Part shown: piece by piece, positions 23,940-33,986 of the stretch
Numbering within the stretch: position 1 is the stretch's first letter
Layout: each line of letters starts with the position of its first letter
NCBI RefSeq assembly: GCF_014641555.1
Contig: NZ_BMHY01000005.1
Coordinates: forward strand, 250,011-314,010
Origin: Paenibacillus radicis (ex Gao et al. 2016)
GTDB taxonomy: Bacteria; Bacillota; Bacilli; Paenibacillales; Paenibacillaceae
Reading direction: 5' to 3'
Length of the DNA: 64,000 nucleotides
Program-made: the position numbers and the translations under genes
The notes under the pieces: model-generated
What the model saw: the letters and a program-made list of their open reading frames with translations, nothing else
What the model was told of the DNA's origin: nothing
Databases searched by the model: none

Positions 23940-25073
23940 ATGTTGGTTCATGCGGCTAAGGATTCTCTCGTAAATGCTCTTCAATATGTGTTAAAGGCTG
24001 TTCCAACGAATCATCCCGTACCTATACTGACAGGAATCAAGATACAGGCAGAGACAGATGGTTTGAGGCTTACCGCCAGCAATAGCAGCATGACGATCAG
24101 GCACCGGATTCCTCAGCATCACCAGGGGATGAATGTCGTTCGAACCGGCAGTATCGTTGTGCCTGCAAGGTACTTTTATGAAATGATACGTAAATCCGAA
24201 GCGGGGATGGTTCATTTTGAAATCAAGGATTCTTTATTGTTGTCAATCACCTCGGGTCATTCTTTGATTCGATTATGTGGAATGGACGCTGCGGAATATC
24301 CGTCCTTCACTGGAAACGAAATCCGCCCGCCGTTAAAAATTAGAATGAATAACGCTCTGCTGAAGTCAGCCATCAAACAGGTTGCGATGGTCGCGTCAAC
24401 ATCTGAGACCAGACCTGTATTAACAGGGGTTTATTTGAATTATGAACATAATGATCTCAAGCTGACAGCAACGGATGGGGTTCGGTTAGCATCTCGCACT
24501 TTACCTGTTGAGCAGAGCAGTGAAACAAGCGCCAGTGTCATCATTCCGGGGAAAAATTTAAATAAAGTTTCTAAAATGTTGGATGAAGAAGATTATTCTA
24601 CCGAAATTGAAGTGAGTGACAACCGCATCCAATTTACGTGTAATGAGACACAGGTTCAATCTGTTTTGATTGAAGGAACGTACCCCTCAATCGCAAATGT
24701 CATTCCGAGGTCATTCTTAGCGGAAGTGACTGTGGAATTATCCTATTTATTGCATGCGATTGAACGTTCAACAGTGTTGGCTAGTGAAAGTGCAGTAATG
24801 ATGGAGGTCAATTCCGGCAAGCTGGTCTTATTGTCTAGAACTGCACAAATTGGCGATGTTCAAGATGAGGTTCCTATAGAGGAACTGAAAGGTGATAGTT
24901 TCCGTATTGCCTTAAACGGTAAATTATTTCTAGATATTCTGCGCTGTATCGACTGTACATATATTCAAGTCAAATATACGGGCAAGGCAAGCCCAATTGT
25001 TATCAAGCCACTAGATCGTTCACAGTCCGCTTTGTTTTTGATTACGCCATTAAGGACTGCTGATTGTAGATAG
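23940..25073 (+). CDS. DNA polymerase III beta subunit (sliding clamp) paralog
   Basis: The protein has 377 residues from the ATG at 23940, which follows GGTGAG. All three clamp domains are visible: domain 1 (ALQYVLKAVPTNHPVPILTGI, then LRLTASNSSMTI), domain 2 (LKSAIKQVAMVASTSETRPVLTGV, then LKLTATDGVRLASR) and domain 3 (ending SALFLITPLRT). The normal clamp ends in PVRTY-like residues that line the client pocket. Here the end is ITPLRTADCR. The normal dnaN sits beside dnaA, gyrB and recF. This copy instead follows a ribbon-helix-helix gene, so it is a second clamp, possibly for a specialised polymerase or repair process (inference). Confidence 0.9.
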   Translation: MLVHAAKDSLVNALQYVLKAVPTNHPVPILTGIKIQAETDGLRLTASNSSMTIRHRIPQHHQGMNVVRTGSIVVPARYFYEMIRKSEAGMVHFEIKDSLLLSITSGHSLIRLCGMDAAEYPSFTGNEIRPPLKIRMNNALLKSAIKQVAMVASTSETRPVLTGVYLNYEHNDLKLTATDGVRLASRTLPVEQSSETSASVIIPGKNLNKVSKMLDEEDYSTEIEVSDNRIQFTCNETQVQSVLIEGTYPSIANVIPRSFLAEVTVELSYLLHAIERSTVLASESAVMMEVNSGKLVLLSRTAQIGDVQDEVPIEELKGDSFRIALNGKLFLDILRCIDCTYIQVKYTGKASPIVIKPLDRSQSALFLITPLRTADCR

Positions 25074-25221
25074 AAGGGTTGCCCTTATGCAATGAGAAGC
25101 AGGCAGCAAATTTGCTGCGGAGCGGTAGGAGGTATAATATATGGGCATAGGGATAAGTTAACCAAGATTTTGCTGTGTTCATGTGATGGGAATTATACCT
25201 TTAAGGAATTCAGGTGATACG

Positions 25222-26694
25222 ATGACAGATTCAACAACGATAGATGCAGGCTGGCATTTCGACAATAGCTATGCCCGGTTGCCGGACAGTTTTTATAGCA
25301 GCGTCCAACCGACGCCAGTAAGCGCGCCGGAGCTGGTTGTTTTCAACGAGTCTTTGGCTAAAGCTTTGGGCTTAAAACCGGAAGCGCTGCAAAGCAGTAA
25401 CGGTGCAGCGGTGTTTGCCGGCAATCAAATACCGGAAGGAGCCTCACCGATTGCTCAAGCTTATGCGGGGCATCAGTTTGGGAATTTCACGATGCTTGGC
25501 GATGGGCGGGCGGTGCTGCTGGGCGAACAGATCACCCCTAACGGTGAACGGTTGGATATTCAGCTTAAGGGCTCCGGCCCAACACCGTATTCCCGTCGAG
25601 GCGATGGCCGGGCAGCGCTGGGACCGATGCTGCGTGAGTACATCATCAGCGAAGCGATGCATGGACTTGGTGTTGCCACGACACGCAGCCTTGCGGTAGC
25701 CGCAACCGGTGAGATTGTGTACCGGGAAAATCAGCAGATGGGCGCGGTCCTCACTCGCGTGGCTGCCAGCCATTTGCGCGTAGGGACGTTCCAATACGCC
25801 GCTCAACGGGGCGTGATCGAAGACCTTAGAGCTTTGGCCGATTATGCGCTGGATCGACATTTCCCGGAAGTGGAGCAAGGCGAAGGACGTTATCTTCGCT
25901 TGCTGGAGGAAGTGATCAAGCGGCAGGCCGAGCTGATTGCAAAGTGGCAGCTTGTTGGCTTTATTCACGGCGTTATGAATACCGACAACATGGCCATTAG
26001 CGGTGAAACGATTGATTATGGCCCGTGTGCTTTCATAGATGCCTATGATCCGGCAACAGTGTTCAGCTCCATTGACAGTAATGGCCGTTATGCCTATGGC
26101 AATCAGCCGCAGATTGGCGCCTGGAATTTGGCGAGATTTGCAGAGGCCTTGCTGCCTTTACTGCATGAGGAAGAATCCCATGCTATTACTTTGGCTGAAG
26201 AGGCGATTTCGGATTACCCCGAGCTGTTCCACTATCATTGGCTGGGGGGAATGCGGGCGAAGCTGGGGATTATTGGCGAGGAACCACAGGATGAAGCGCT
26301 TATTGAAGATCTGATCAACATGATGCGAAAGTACAGCGCTGATTATACCAACACATTCAGAGCCTTAACACTGGAGCGGCCGGAGGATACGGTTCTGCAC
26401 GGCACCCCGGAATTTGTGCAATGGAATGAGCAATGGCAAGTCAGGCTGGAGCAGCAACAGCAATCAAGAGCAGAGTGGCTTGAACTGATGCGCAGCAGCA
26501 ATCCGTCCGTTATTCCGCGCAATCATCGGGTGGAAGAGGCATTGAGGGCTGCTGTGGAGAATAATGATTACAGCGTGATGCACCGGCTGCTGGCTGTTCT
26601 ATCGAATCCCTATGCGTATTCCGAGGAGCAGGCTGAATACGGGACATTGCCGGAGCCGTCCAATCTGCCTTATCAAACATTTTGCGGGACTTAA
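25222..26694 (+). CDS. selO: protein adenylyltransferase SelO (YdiU family)
   Basis: The protein has 490 residues, the usual length. AGGTGAT precedes the ATG at 25222, whereas an earlier in-frame start at 25183 lacks a binding site. SelO is a pseudokinase-fold enzyme that transfers AMP from ATP to Ser, Thr or Tyr of proteins and is linked to redox stress. Typical blocks are present: [23 protein letters not shown], given here as [53 protein letters not shown]; and [20 protein letters not shown] with the metal-binding Asn and Asp. No C-terminal selenocysteine or Cys motif is seen. The protein ends FCGT, so a Cys is third from the end. Confidence 0.95.
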   Translation: MTDSTTIDAGWHFDNSYARLPDSFYSSVQPTPVSAPELVVFNESLAKALGLKPEALQSSNGAAVFAGNQIPEGASPIAQAYAGHQFGNFTMLGDGRAVLLGEQITPNGERLDIQLKGSGPTPYSRRGDGRAALGPMLREYIISEAMHGLGVATTRSLAVAATGEIVYRENQQMGAVLTRVAASHLRVGTFQYAAQRGVIEDLRALADYALDRHFPEVEQGEGRYLRLLEEVIKRQAELIAKWQLVGFIHGVMNTDNMAISGETIDYGPCAFIDAYDPATVFSSIDSNGRYAYGNQPQIGAWNLARFAEALLPLLHEEESHAITLAEEAISDYPELFHYHWLGGMRAKLGIIGEEPQDEALIEDLINMMRKYSADYTNTFRALTLERPEDTVLHGTPEFVQWNEQWQVRLEQQQQSRAEWLELMRSSNPSVIPRNHRVEEALRAAVENNDYSVMHRLLAVLSNPYAYSEEQAEYGTLPEPSNLPYQTFCGT

Positions 26695-26779
26695 TAAACC
26701 TCTGTAGAAGGCGAGGATTGTATATGCCAGTTTACTTCTTCCAGTCTGACATCCTTTCTTAATAAAACAGACTAGGAGT

Positions 26780-27343
26780 GTGGTTGCAATAAACACATCT
26801 TTATTGACGATGCGGCTAGAAACAGAGCGGCTGATTATCCGCCCTTACATCGAAAGCGATTTGATGGCGTCCTTCCAGCTGATGCAGGACCCCGAGTTGT
26901 TCACTTACATGCATATGGGCGTTTTATCTTTTGAGGATTATAAGGGCTTATTTGATTGGCTGCTAAGCAGCTATGAAACGCCTTTTAATCAACCATTCAA
27001 GTACTCATTTGCAATAGTAGACAAAGTGAACGGTGATTTCATCGGCTGGTGCGGGGTAGGCCAACTGGATTTTAGTGCACCGGATAATGAGCTGTACTAT
27101 TTAATTGGTCGTCGTTATTGGGGCAATGGTTATGCCACTGAGGCGGCTGCGGCCTTGACTGCCTATGCATTTGAGGAAATTGGCTTGAACCGGCTTCTCG
27201 CCAAAGCGGATTCTCGTAACACGGCTTCCATGCGGGTATTGGATAGTCTGGGATTTACGTTTGATCGCGTGCTGACCGGCTTAACCGGTGATGACGAAGG
27301 ATGCAACGGCGAATATTTGTATGTTCGATCTGCTCGTCTATAA
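26780..27343 (+). CDS. GNAT family N-acetyltransferase
   Basis: The frame opens at GTG 26780 (187 residues), but AGGAG ends only one base before it. The TTG at 26804 or ATG at 26810, just before LETERLIIRPY, could be real. RimJ-type motifs are plain: RLETERLIIRPYIESDL, GDFIGWCGVGQL, YYLIGRRYWGNGYATEAA (acetyl-CoA loop), then LNRLLAKADSRNTASMRVLDSLGF. The target is unknown. It follows SelO by 85 bases with no terminator between them, so joint transcription is possible. Confidence 0.88.
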   Translation: MVAINTSLLTMRLETERLIIRPYIESDLMASFQLMQDPELFTYMHMGVLSFEDYKGLFDWLLSSYETPFNQPFKYSFAIVDKVNGDFIGWCGVGQLDFSAPDNELYYLIGRRYWGNGYATEAAAALTAYAFEEIGLNRLLAKADSRNTASMRVLDSLGFTFDRVLTGLTGDDEGCNGEYLYVRSARL

Positions 27344-27434
27344 ACGGACGGACAGCATGCAGCACAATTAATAGCCCCTTATACATCTGAAGATATAGCA
27401 CGACATCGGGTAAGAAACGAATTGAAAAAACGTT

Positions 27435-27473
27435 AAAACGCTACTGACATAATGGTGTCAGTAGCGTTTTTTT
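27435..27473 (+). terminator. intrinsic terminator
   Basis: AAAACGCTACTGACA (27435-27449) pairs perfectly with TGTCAGTAGCGTTTT (27456-27470), followed by TTT. It ends the acetyltransferase transcript. Confidence 0.95.
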
Positions 27474-27680
27474 ATACAACTCCGGTTTTCCTCATTCATT
27501 CGTCAAAAGTCCTAAGAGACCCTCCACTATCACTTGCAAATAAAACGGCATTACCCATTTCACAAAAACTTCAAAATCCCGCAAGGCCTGATACTGCGCG
27601 AATTTGACTGATTCTTTCATTATTCTTTTATTGGCCGTCTTTATAATGATATGTAGTAGTCTTAGTAGAGGAGAAAAATC
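27474..27680 (+). other. intergenic leader of the surface-protein gene
   Basis: No coding frame is seen here. A TATAAT (27640s) and the GAGGAGAA site before 27681 are the only clear signals. No -35 box at 17 bases is convincing. Confidence 0.4.
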
Positions 27681-30600
27681 ATGAAAAAATCAGTCATATG
27701 CCTATTAGTTGCATTATTTACTTTCGGGACTTCATTCTCGCAGATTCGACCTGTATATGCAGCCGACAACGACTTTACTTTTACAGTCGGCGCCAACGGT
27801 GCAACGGTTGCGAACTACGGGGGCACGGATCTCAACGTGGTTATTCCCGCTGCGTACGAAGGGACGACTGTAATCGAGATTGGGAGATCAGCATTTGATA
27901 CGTACGGTACGGGCAAACCTAAAATTACGAGTGTCGTGATTCCGAACAGTGTGAAGGTCATTCAAACGTATGGATTCCGTTATACTAGTCTCACTTCCAT
28001 AGACCTTCCTGACAGCTTGTTAACGATCGGCGCCAGCGCATTCGAAAACAATCCGCTTACAACCGTCGTTTTTCCGGACAGTGTGACGACTATTGGCAAC
28101 TATTCATTTTATATGAATAGTTTGACATCGATTAAATTATCGGAAAACCTGAAGACGATTAATGGCGGGGCTTTCGACACCAATCGCATTGCGAAGCTGG
28201 TCATCCCGGCTGGTGTAACGAATGTCGCCAGCAGCTCATTCTATAATAACAGCTTGACAAGCGTAACGGTGTTAGGCGACGCAACAACTTTTGGGACAGG
28301 CGTATTTGCGGTTAATCCGGGCAATCTGAAAATATTCGGGATCGCAAATTCTCCTGCAGCCGCTTATGCGGCGAGCAACGGACATGCGTTTGTGGACGGA
28401 ACGGGGTTGTTTCAAGCGGTCGCTAGCGCCAAGTCGTTGTTGAAAAGTTACCTGCCGGGCACCGGTGTAGGACAAGTGCCGGCGAATGCCTACAACGACT
28501 TGTCTGCAGCCTATGACGCAGCCAAGCTTTTTATCGACGGAATCGGGAATGCCACCGTCGCCTCCGACCTGGCTGACGCCGCAACCCCATTGACTTCCTC
28601 AATCGCGGCATTCAATGCGCAAATTGTCCAAGCCGGCAATCCCGCGGCGTTGGGAGCGGCGATCGCGGCGGCGCAGCAAGCGTTAACGGATCATCCGCAA
28701 GGCGTCAACGTGGGACAAACGTCGGCGGGAGACCGCAGCGTTTTGCAGACCGCGATTGCTGCAGCCCAGCAAATTTTCAATCAGGCCGCCAATTATCTGC
28801 AGAACGAATTGGAAGCGGCTGTCGTAAATCTGGAAATAGCCATAGATACATTCGAAAATATGATTATCTCATCCGGCGATCCGACTGCGCTGGGCTCGGC
28901 GATCGCAGCGGCGCAGCAGGCGTTGACGAATCATCCGGAAGGCGTCAACGTGGGGCAGACGTCGGCAGGAACTCGAACCGCGCTGGAAACGGCCATCGGT
29001 ACTGCGCAGCAGATTCTGGGTAACGCGGGCAACTACACGCAGAATCAATTGAATACTGCCGTTAACCAGTTAAATTCATCGGTTCAAGTCTTTGATGCGG
29101 CTGTCCTGAAACCGGGTAATCCGACGTCGCTGGGAGCGGCGATTGCGGCGGCGCAGCAGGCATTGACGGACCATCCGGAAGGCGTCAACGTGGGGCAGAC
29201 GTCGGCAGAAACTCGCACTACGCTGGAAATTGCCATCGGTACGGCGCAGCAGATTCTGGATAACGCGAGCAATTACACGCAGAATCAATTGAATACTGCC
29301 GTCGTTCAGTTAAATTTATCGGTTCAAGTCTTTAAAGCCGCAGTCCTGCAACCGGGCCTTCCGACTACGCTGGGCACGGCGATCGTGGCGGCGCAGCAGG
29401 CGTTGACGAATCATCCGGAAGGTGTCAACGCGGGGCAGACGTCGGCGGAAGCTCGCACTGCACTGGAAACGGCCATCGGTATTGCACAGCAGATTCTGGA
29501 TAACACGAGCAATTACACGCAGGATCAATTGGATACTGCCGTCGCCCAGCTAAATGCATCGGTACAAGTCTTTAATGTTGCAGTCCTGCAACCAGGCCTT
29601 CCGACGTCGTTGGTCGCGGCGATCGCGGCGGCGGCGCAGGCGTTGACGGATCATCCGGAAGGCGTCAACGTGGGGCAGACGTCGGCGGAAACTCGCACCG
29701 CACTGGAATCTGCTATCGGTACGGCGCAGCAGATTCTCGATACTGCGAGCCATTACACGCAGAATCAATTGGATACTGCCGTTAACCAGTTAAATGCATC
29801 GGTACAAGTCTTTAATGCGGCTGTCCTGCAACCGGGCATTCCAACGTCGCTGATCGCGGCGATCGCAGCGGCGCAGCAGGCGCTGACAGATCATCCGGAA
29901 GGCGTCAACGTGGGGCAGACGTCGGCGGAAACTCGCAGCGTGCTGGAAACGGACATCGGTACGGCGCAGCAGATTCTGGATAACGCGAGCAATTGCACAC
30001 AGGATCAACTGGATACTGCTGTTAACCAGTTAAATGCATCGGTACAAGTCTTTAATGTTGCAGTCCTGCAACCGGGTATTCCGACATCGCTGGTCGCAGC
30101 GATCACGGCGGCGCAGCAGGCGATGATGGATCATCCGGAAGGCGTCAACGTGGGGCAGGCGTCTGCGGACGACCGCTCAGCTTTGCAGACCGCGATAGAT
30201 GCGGCGCAGGCTATTGCCAACGATGCGGAAAACCAATCTCAGATTCTACTAGATAATGCCGCTGCCAGTTTGAGCAATGCTCTGGCGGAATTCGAAGCTG
30301 CTTGGGTGGAGTTGGTGCTAACTGCCTCGCCTAATGATTTGTACGGCACGAGCGGCACGCTTCGCTTTACGGTATTTTACGGATACGAAGTAATTGTCAC
30401 CGGGACCCCGGCCGTTTCGATCATGGTCGGAGACGGTTCAGCCGCTCAGAAGGTATATGCCTCGTATACGGGAGCGCGCGGCACGGCATTGACGGAGCTT
30501 ACTTTCGAATACGAAGTTCCGGCCGGGCTCGCGGATGTGGACGGTATTGAAGTTGCCGCTGCGTTGGAGCTTCCGAACGGCGCAAACATTGTTCGCGCCT

Positions 30601-32279
30601 CCGGCGGTACCGCCGCTTCGCTGACGTACAAAGCACCGGACACGAGCGGAATACGTATTGTGGCAATACCGCCCGATGTTACCCTGACGGCTGCACCGAA
30701 CGGATTGGCACCACGTAAAGTGATCAGCGTGACGGCAAGCGTGCAAGGAGCAGTTGCGGGCAATGCGCTGACGGAGCTCCGTTGGCTGCCTGGAAGCCTT
30801 AGTGAGGCTGATTTTGCCGGAGGAACGGAAGGGACCGATATTTTGGCCGCGCGTCAATTCACCATAGCTGTCAACGGCGACTATACCCTATATGCCCGAG
30901 ACAAAGCAGGCAATGAAGCAGTGAAAACCATTACCCTCACGGACATCTCAACACCGCCTTCGTCGAATGTCGGCGATCAACCGACCACATTGGGGACGAC
31001 CGTGAAGATAAATCAGGGTGCTGGGATTACTGTTCTTGTCGCTCCAACCGACATCGAACGGGTCACGCGTTCGAATGACACGGTGATCGAACAGGTCATC
31101 CTTTCCGAACGGACGAGGGAGCGAGTGCTGGAACTTCTGAAAGAGGCGAAGGAACCGTTTGTCCGCATTGAAATCCGCGATCGGGAGCAAGCGGTACAGA
31201 CACGTTTTCCGGCTGACTGGATCGCAAATTTGGCCAAAGATTATCCGAAGGCGATTATCGAGGTGAGGCTGAACGACTCCAGCTTTCAATTGCGGATAAG
31301 CGCGATCGATTTGACCGGATTGGCGGAACGTCTCGACGCGGAAGTATCAGATTTGACCGTGAGCATTATTCAGGAGCAGGCCGGAGAGGATGTTCGACAG
31401 GAAATCAATCGGATTGGCGTTTCCCAAGGTTTTGTTGTATTCGCCGACGTCATCGACTACAAGGTGACCGCGGAGGCAAACGGGCAAACGGTGGAGGTGC
31501 GGGACTTCGGCGGATCATACTTGATCCGGACCATTAAATTGGACGGAGAGAAAACGAACCGTAACCTGGTTGCCGTTCAGTATATCCCGGCAAACGGAAC
31601 TATCGTTTTTGTTCCGGCACAGCTGGAAACCGGTCCAGACGGCACAACGGAAGCGATTCTGAATGTGCCGCATAACAGCTTGTACACAGTCGTAGATGTG
31701 CAGGCTCGAAAATTCGTCGACTTAAACGGATACTGGGCGAAGGCGGATGTGGAGCATCTGGCGTCCAAGCTGCTGGTAAACGGCGTGGCGGCCGACCGTT
31801 TCGGGCCAGTGGAAACCATTACTCGAGCGGAATTCACGGCCTTGCTCGTTCGCGGGCTGGGGCTGTCCGTGAAGGAGAGCGAGGGCTATGCCCGTTTTGC
31901 GGATGTCCCTGCGTCCGCATGGTATGCGTCTGCGGTTGATGCGGCGGTAGCGAGCGGGTTGGTGAGCGGCATCGATGCCGGCCATTTTGCGCCTAACGAC
32001 CCGATTACCCGCGAGCAAATGGCTGTGGTAATCGACCGTGCCTTAACCTTCACCGGACATGGAAGCGTTGGCGCTGGACAAGAGGGCGGCAGCCTGGCCG
32101 CTTTCACGGATCGAGACTCCATTTCCTCATGGGCGAAAGCGGCGGTAGTTCGAGTATCGGAAGTGGGCATTATGAAAGGGATGGAAGACGGACGCTTCGT
32201 GCCGACAGAGTATGCAACGAGGGCGCAGGCAGCGGTTATACTGAAGAGGTTCCTGCAATACGTACATTTTATCGAGTAG
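27681..32279 (+). CDS. large S-layer-anchored surface protein with leucine-rich repeats, seven FIVAR-like repeats and SLH domains
   Basis: The protein has 1532 residues. A signal peptide ends near VYAADN (about 28). Residues about 40-235 are BspA-like leucine-rich repeats (repeating IGxxAFxxNxLTSVxxPxSVTTI). Seven 80-residue repeats fill about 317-876, each with a core such as AAIAAAQQALTDHPEGVNVG and a Gln-rich helix. They resemble FIVAR modules, and a degenerate copy precedes them (about 243-316). Ig/cadherin-like beta domains follow. Three SLH domains close the protein (about 1345, 1405 and 1480 onward, with FADVPASAWYASAV and TREQMAVVIDRAL) and bind pyruvylated wall polymer. An adhesin or sugar/protein-binding role is likely. 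The gene stands alone between terminators. Confidence 0.92.
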   Translation: MKKSVICLLVALFTFGTSFSQIRPVYAADNDFTFTVGANGATVANYGGTDLNVVIPAAYEGTTVIEIGRSAFDTYGTGKPKITSVVIPNSVKVIQTYGFRYTSLTSIDLPDSLLTIGASAFENNPLTTVVFPDSVTTIGNYSFYMNSLTSIKLSENLKTINGGAFDTNRIAKLVIPAGVTNVASSSFYNNSLTSVTVLGDATTFGTGVFAVNPGNLKIFGIANSPAAAYAASNGHAFVDGTGLFQAVASAKSLLKSYLPGTGVGQVPANAYNDLSAAYDAAKLFIDGIGNATVASDLADAATPLTSSIAAFNAQIVQAGNPAALGAAIAAAQQALTDHPQGVNVGQTSAGDRSVLQTAIAAAQQIFNQAANYLQNELEAAVVNLEIAIDTFENMIISSGDPTALGSAIAAAQQALTNHPEGVNVGQTSAGTRTALETAIGTAQQILGNAGNYTQNQLNTAVNQLNSSVQVFDAAVLKPGNPTSLGAAIAAAQQALTDHPEGVNVGQTSAETRTTLEIAIGTAQQILDNASNYTQNQLNTAVVQLNLSVQVFKAAVLQPGLPTTLGTAIVAAQQALTNHPEGVNAGQTSAEARTALETAIGIAQQILDNTSNYTQDQLDTAVAQLNASVQVFNVAVLQPGLPTSLVAAIAAAAQALTDHPEGVNVGQTSAETRTALESAIGTAQQILDTASHYTQNQLDTAVNQLNASVQVFNAAVLQPGIPTSLIAAIAAAQQALTDHPEGVNVGQTSAETRSVLETDIGTAQQILDNASNCTQDQLDTAVNQLNASVQVFNVAVLQPGIPTSLVAAITAAQQAMMDHPEGVNVGQASADDRSALQTAIDAAQAIANDAENQSQILLDNAAASLSNALAEFEAAWVELVLTASPNDLYGTSGTLRFTVFYGYEVIVTGTPAVSIMVGDGSAAQKVYASYTGARGTALTELTFEYEVPAGLADVDGIEVAAALELPNGANIVRASGGTAASLTYKAPDTSGIRIVAIPPDVTLTAAPNGLAPRKVISVTASVQGAVAGNALTELRWLPGSLSEADFAGGTEGTDILAARQFTIAVNGDYTLYARDKAGNEAVKTITLTDISTPPSSNVGDQPTTLGTTVKINQGAGITVLVAPTDIERVTRSNDTVIEQVILSERTRERVLELLKEAKEPFVRIEIRDREQAVQTRFPADWIANLAKDYPKAIIEVRLNDSSFQLRISAIDLTGLAERLDAEVSDLTVSIIQEQAGEDVRQEINRIGVSQGFVVFADVIDYKVTAEANGQTVEVRDFGGSYLIRTIKLDGEKTNRNLVAVQYIPANGTIVFVPAQLETGPDGTTEAILNVPHNSLYTVVDVQARKFVDLNGYWAKADVEHLASKLLVNGVAADRFGPVETITRAEFTALLVRGLGLSVKESEGYARFADVPASAWYASAVDAAVASGLVSGIDAGHFAPNDPITREQMAVVIDRALTFTGHGSVGAGQEGGSLAAFTDRDSISSWAKAAVVRVSEVGIMKGMEDGRFVPTEYATRAQAAVILKRFLQYVHFIE
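28630..30309 (+). repeat. seven in-phase 240-bp tandem repeats inside the surface-protein gene
   Basis: The units start near 28630, 28870, 29110, 29350, 29590, 29830 and 30070, exactly 240 bases apart. CATCCGGAAGGCGTCAACGT recurs at the same phase in almost all units. The inner copies are the most alike, the first and last the most diverged, as expected from unequal crossing-over within the array. Confidence 0.95.
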
Positions 32280-32294
32280 TCGTTCGAAACAAAC

Positions 32295-32330
32295 AAAGGC
32301 ATCCCCGCTGACAACGAGGATGCCTTTTGT
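32295..32330. terminator. bidirectional terminator between the surface-protein gene and dbpA
   Basis: AAAGGCATCC (32295-32304) and GGATGCCTTTT (32318-32328) form the stem. T or A runs on both sides allow it to serve both convergent genes. Confidence 0.85.
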
Positions 32331-32347
32331 CTATTATTACGAACGTG

Positions 32348-33793
32348 CTACCGTTTGCCGCGGCGGACCTTCAGCAGCTTGCCTTTGATCGTCGTGTCTC
32401 GCATCAATTCCAGAACGAGCGAGCCTTTGCCGTTCAGAATTTCCACATCGGTGACATGATCGAGAATCGTAATGATCCCAATGTCATCCGCATTGACGCC
32501 CTCAAGCTTAGCGATCGTACCTACAAAATCGACCGCTCTCAGCTTTTTCTTCTTGCCGCCGTTAAAGTTCAGCTTCATAATCTGCTTATTTAATTGCTCG
32601 CGTTTATCTTTTTTCAGCTCCGGACCGTTATTGCGCTTCTGTTCGAATTGTTCTCTGCGCTGATCGACAGCCTCCTCTGAGGGAGCCTTCACCTTCGGTA
32701 TGGCGAACCCGATATACGCTTCGATATCGGCTAGACGCTTATAATCCTTAGGCGTGACGAAGGTGATCGCTTTGCCTGTTTTGCCTGCGCGGCCTGTCCG
32801 GCCCGTGCGATGGACGTAGCTTTCTTTTTCAAGCGGAATATCGTAGTTGATGACATGAGTAATGTTCGTAATGTCGATGCCTCTGGCAGCTACATCCGTT
32901 GCGATCAAGTAACGGAACTGTCCTCTGCGGAATGCATTCATGACCTCAAACCGTTCTTCCTGCTCCATCCCGCCGTGAATACGGTCGACTGGATATTCGA
33001 GATCGGCCATTTCTCGGAACAGCTTGTCTACATTCTCCTGCGTGCGGCAGAATACGATCAGGCTATCCGGATTTTCCACGATAAGCAAAGACTGAAGCAG
33101 CTCCAGCTTGTCTGCTTCCATCACTTGAATGAGGGAATGCTCGATCGTAGCTGTCGTTAGACCGCTCGCTTTGATCTCAATCTCAGCGGGCTTGTCCAAG
33201 TATTTGCGTGACAGGCGGGCAACGTCCTCCGGAAACGTAGCGGAGAAGAGCATCGTCACTCTGTCCTGTGGCAGAGCTTGAATGATGGACTGGACTTGCT
33301 CGATGAAGCCCATGTTCAGCATTTCGTCAGCCTCGTCGATTACGAGATAGGAAATCCGCTCCAGCGGCAGCGTACCGCGTTCAATATGGTCCAATACACG
33401 CCCCGGGGTACCAACGACCATATGTGTTCTTTGCTTCAACTCTGCCCGTTGCACATGAAAAGGATGTTTCCCGAACAGCGGCGTCGATTTAATCCGTTTG
33501 AAACGGCCGATGTTCGTCAGGTCCTCGTTGACTTGTACCGCCAGCTCGCGGGTGGGCGTCAGAATCAACGCCTGGGGTTTATTTTCGTTCCAGTCAACTA
33601 GCTCGCAGAGCGGAATGCCATAGGCTGCTGTCTTGCCGCTTCCCGTTTGCGATTTGACGACAAGATCCTTGTTCGCTAACGCGACCGGAATAACTTCCGT
33701 CTGTACCTCCGTTGGCGTCTCATAGCCCAAACTGCTCAACGCCCGCAAAATATCTTCACTTAATGCATAATCCGTAAATTTCTTCTCGCTCAT
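32348..33793 (-). CDS. dbpA: ATP-dependent RNA helicase DbpA (YxiN)
   Basis: The protein has 481 residues with AGAGGGT before the ATG. All DEAD-box motifs appear in order: Q motif [17 protein letters not shown], Ia PTRELA, Ib [27 protein letters not shown] and [12 protein letters not shown]. The last 75 residues ([20 protein letters not shown], then [22 protein letters not shown], given here in part) are the DbpA RNA-binding domain, which targets hairpin 92 of 23S rRNA. The Bacillus subtilis protein is very similar by memory. It acts late in 50S subunit assembly. Confidence 0.96.
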   Translation of the reverse strand: MSEKKFTDYALSEDILRALSSLGYETPTEVQTEVIPVALANKDLVVKSQTGSGKTAAYGIPLCELVDWNENKPQALILTPTRELAVQVNEDLTNIGRFKRIKSTPLFGKHPFHVQRAELKQRTHMVVGTPGRVLDHIERGTLPLERISYLVIDEADEMLNMGFIEQVQSIIQALPQDRVTMLFSATFPEDVARLSRKYLDKPAEIEIKASGLTTATIEHSLIQVMEADKLELLQSLLIVENPDSLIVFCRTQENVDKLFREMADLEYPVDRIHGGMEQEERFEVMNAFRRGQFRYLIATDVAARGIDITNITHVINYDIPLEKESYVHRTGRTGRAGKTGKAITFVTPKDYKRLADIEAYIGFAIPKVKAPSEEAVDQRREQFEQKRNNGPELKKDKREQLNKQIMKLNFNGGKKKKLRAVDFVGTIAKLEGVNADDIGIITILDHVTDVEILNGKGSLVLELMRDTTIKGKLLKVRRGKR

Positions 33794-33905
33794 CTTTACC
33801 CTCTTCTACACTATATTCGATTACCTGATCATCTCAGCTATTAACCGTACACGTCTCGCTTCCTTCATCATTATACTCTGAAAACCGTCAGCAATTACGT
33901 TTTAT

Positions 33906-33977
33906 AATGAAAAAGCACCCCTGCTCCATATCCGTCTCGATTTAACCAACAGAGAGGACATCTCGCCAAAGGGTGCA
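33906..33977 (-). terminator. terminator of the exopolysaccharide-like operon
   Basis: On the reverse strand ATGCACCC and AGGGGTGC arms, about 50 bases apart, are followed by TTTTT. The large internal loop lowers confidence. Confidence 0.55.
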
Positions 33978-33986
33978 TGTTGTTCG

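Noticed and set aside
29076..30008. Four reverse-strand frames of about 70 codons at regular intervals
   Set aside because: They are shadows of the 240-bp repeat on the other strand.
28630..30309. CRISPR-like periodicity
   Set aside because: The 240-bp period is in frame inside a long coding sequence, and no short constant repeats with unique spacers exist.
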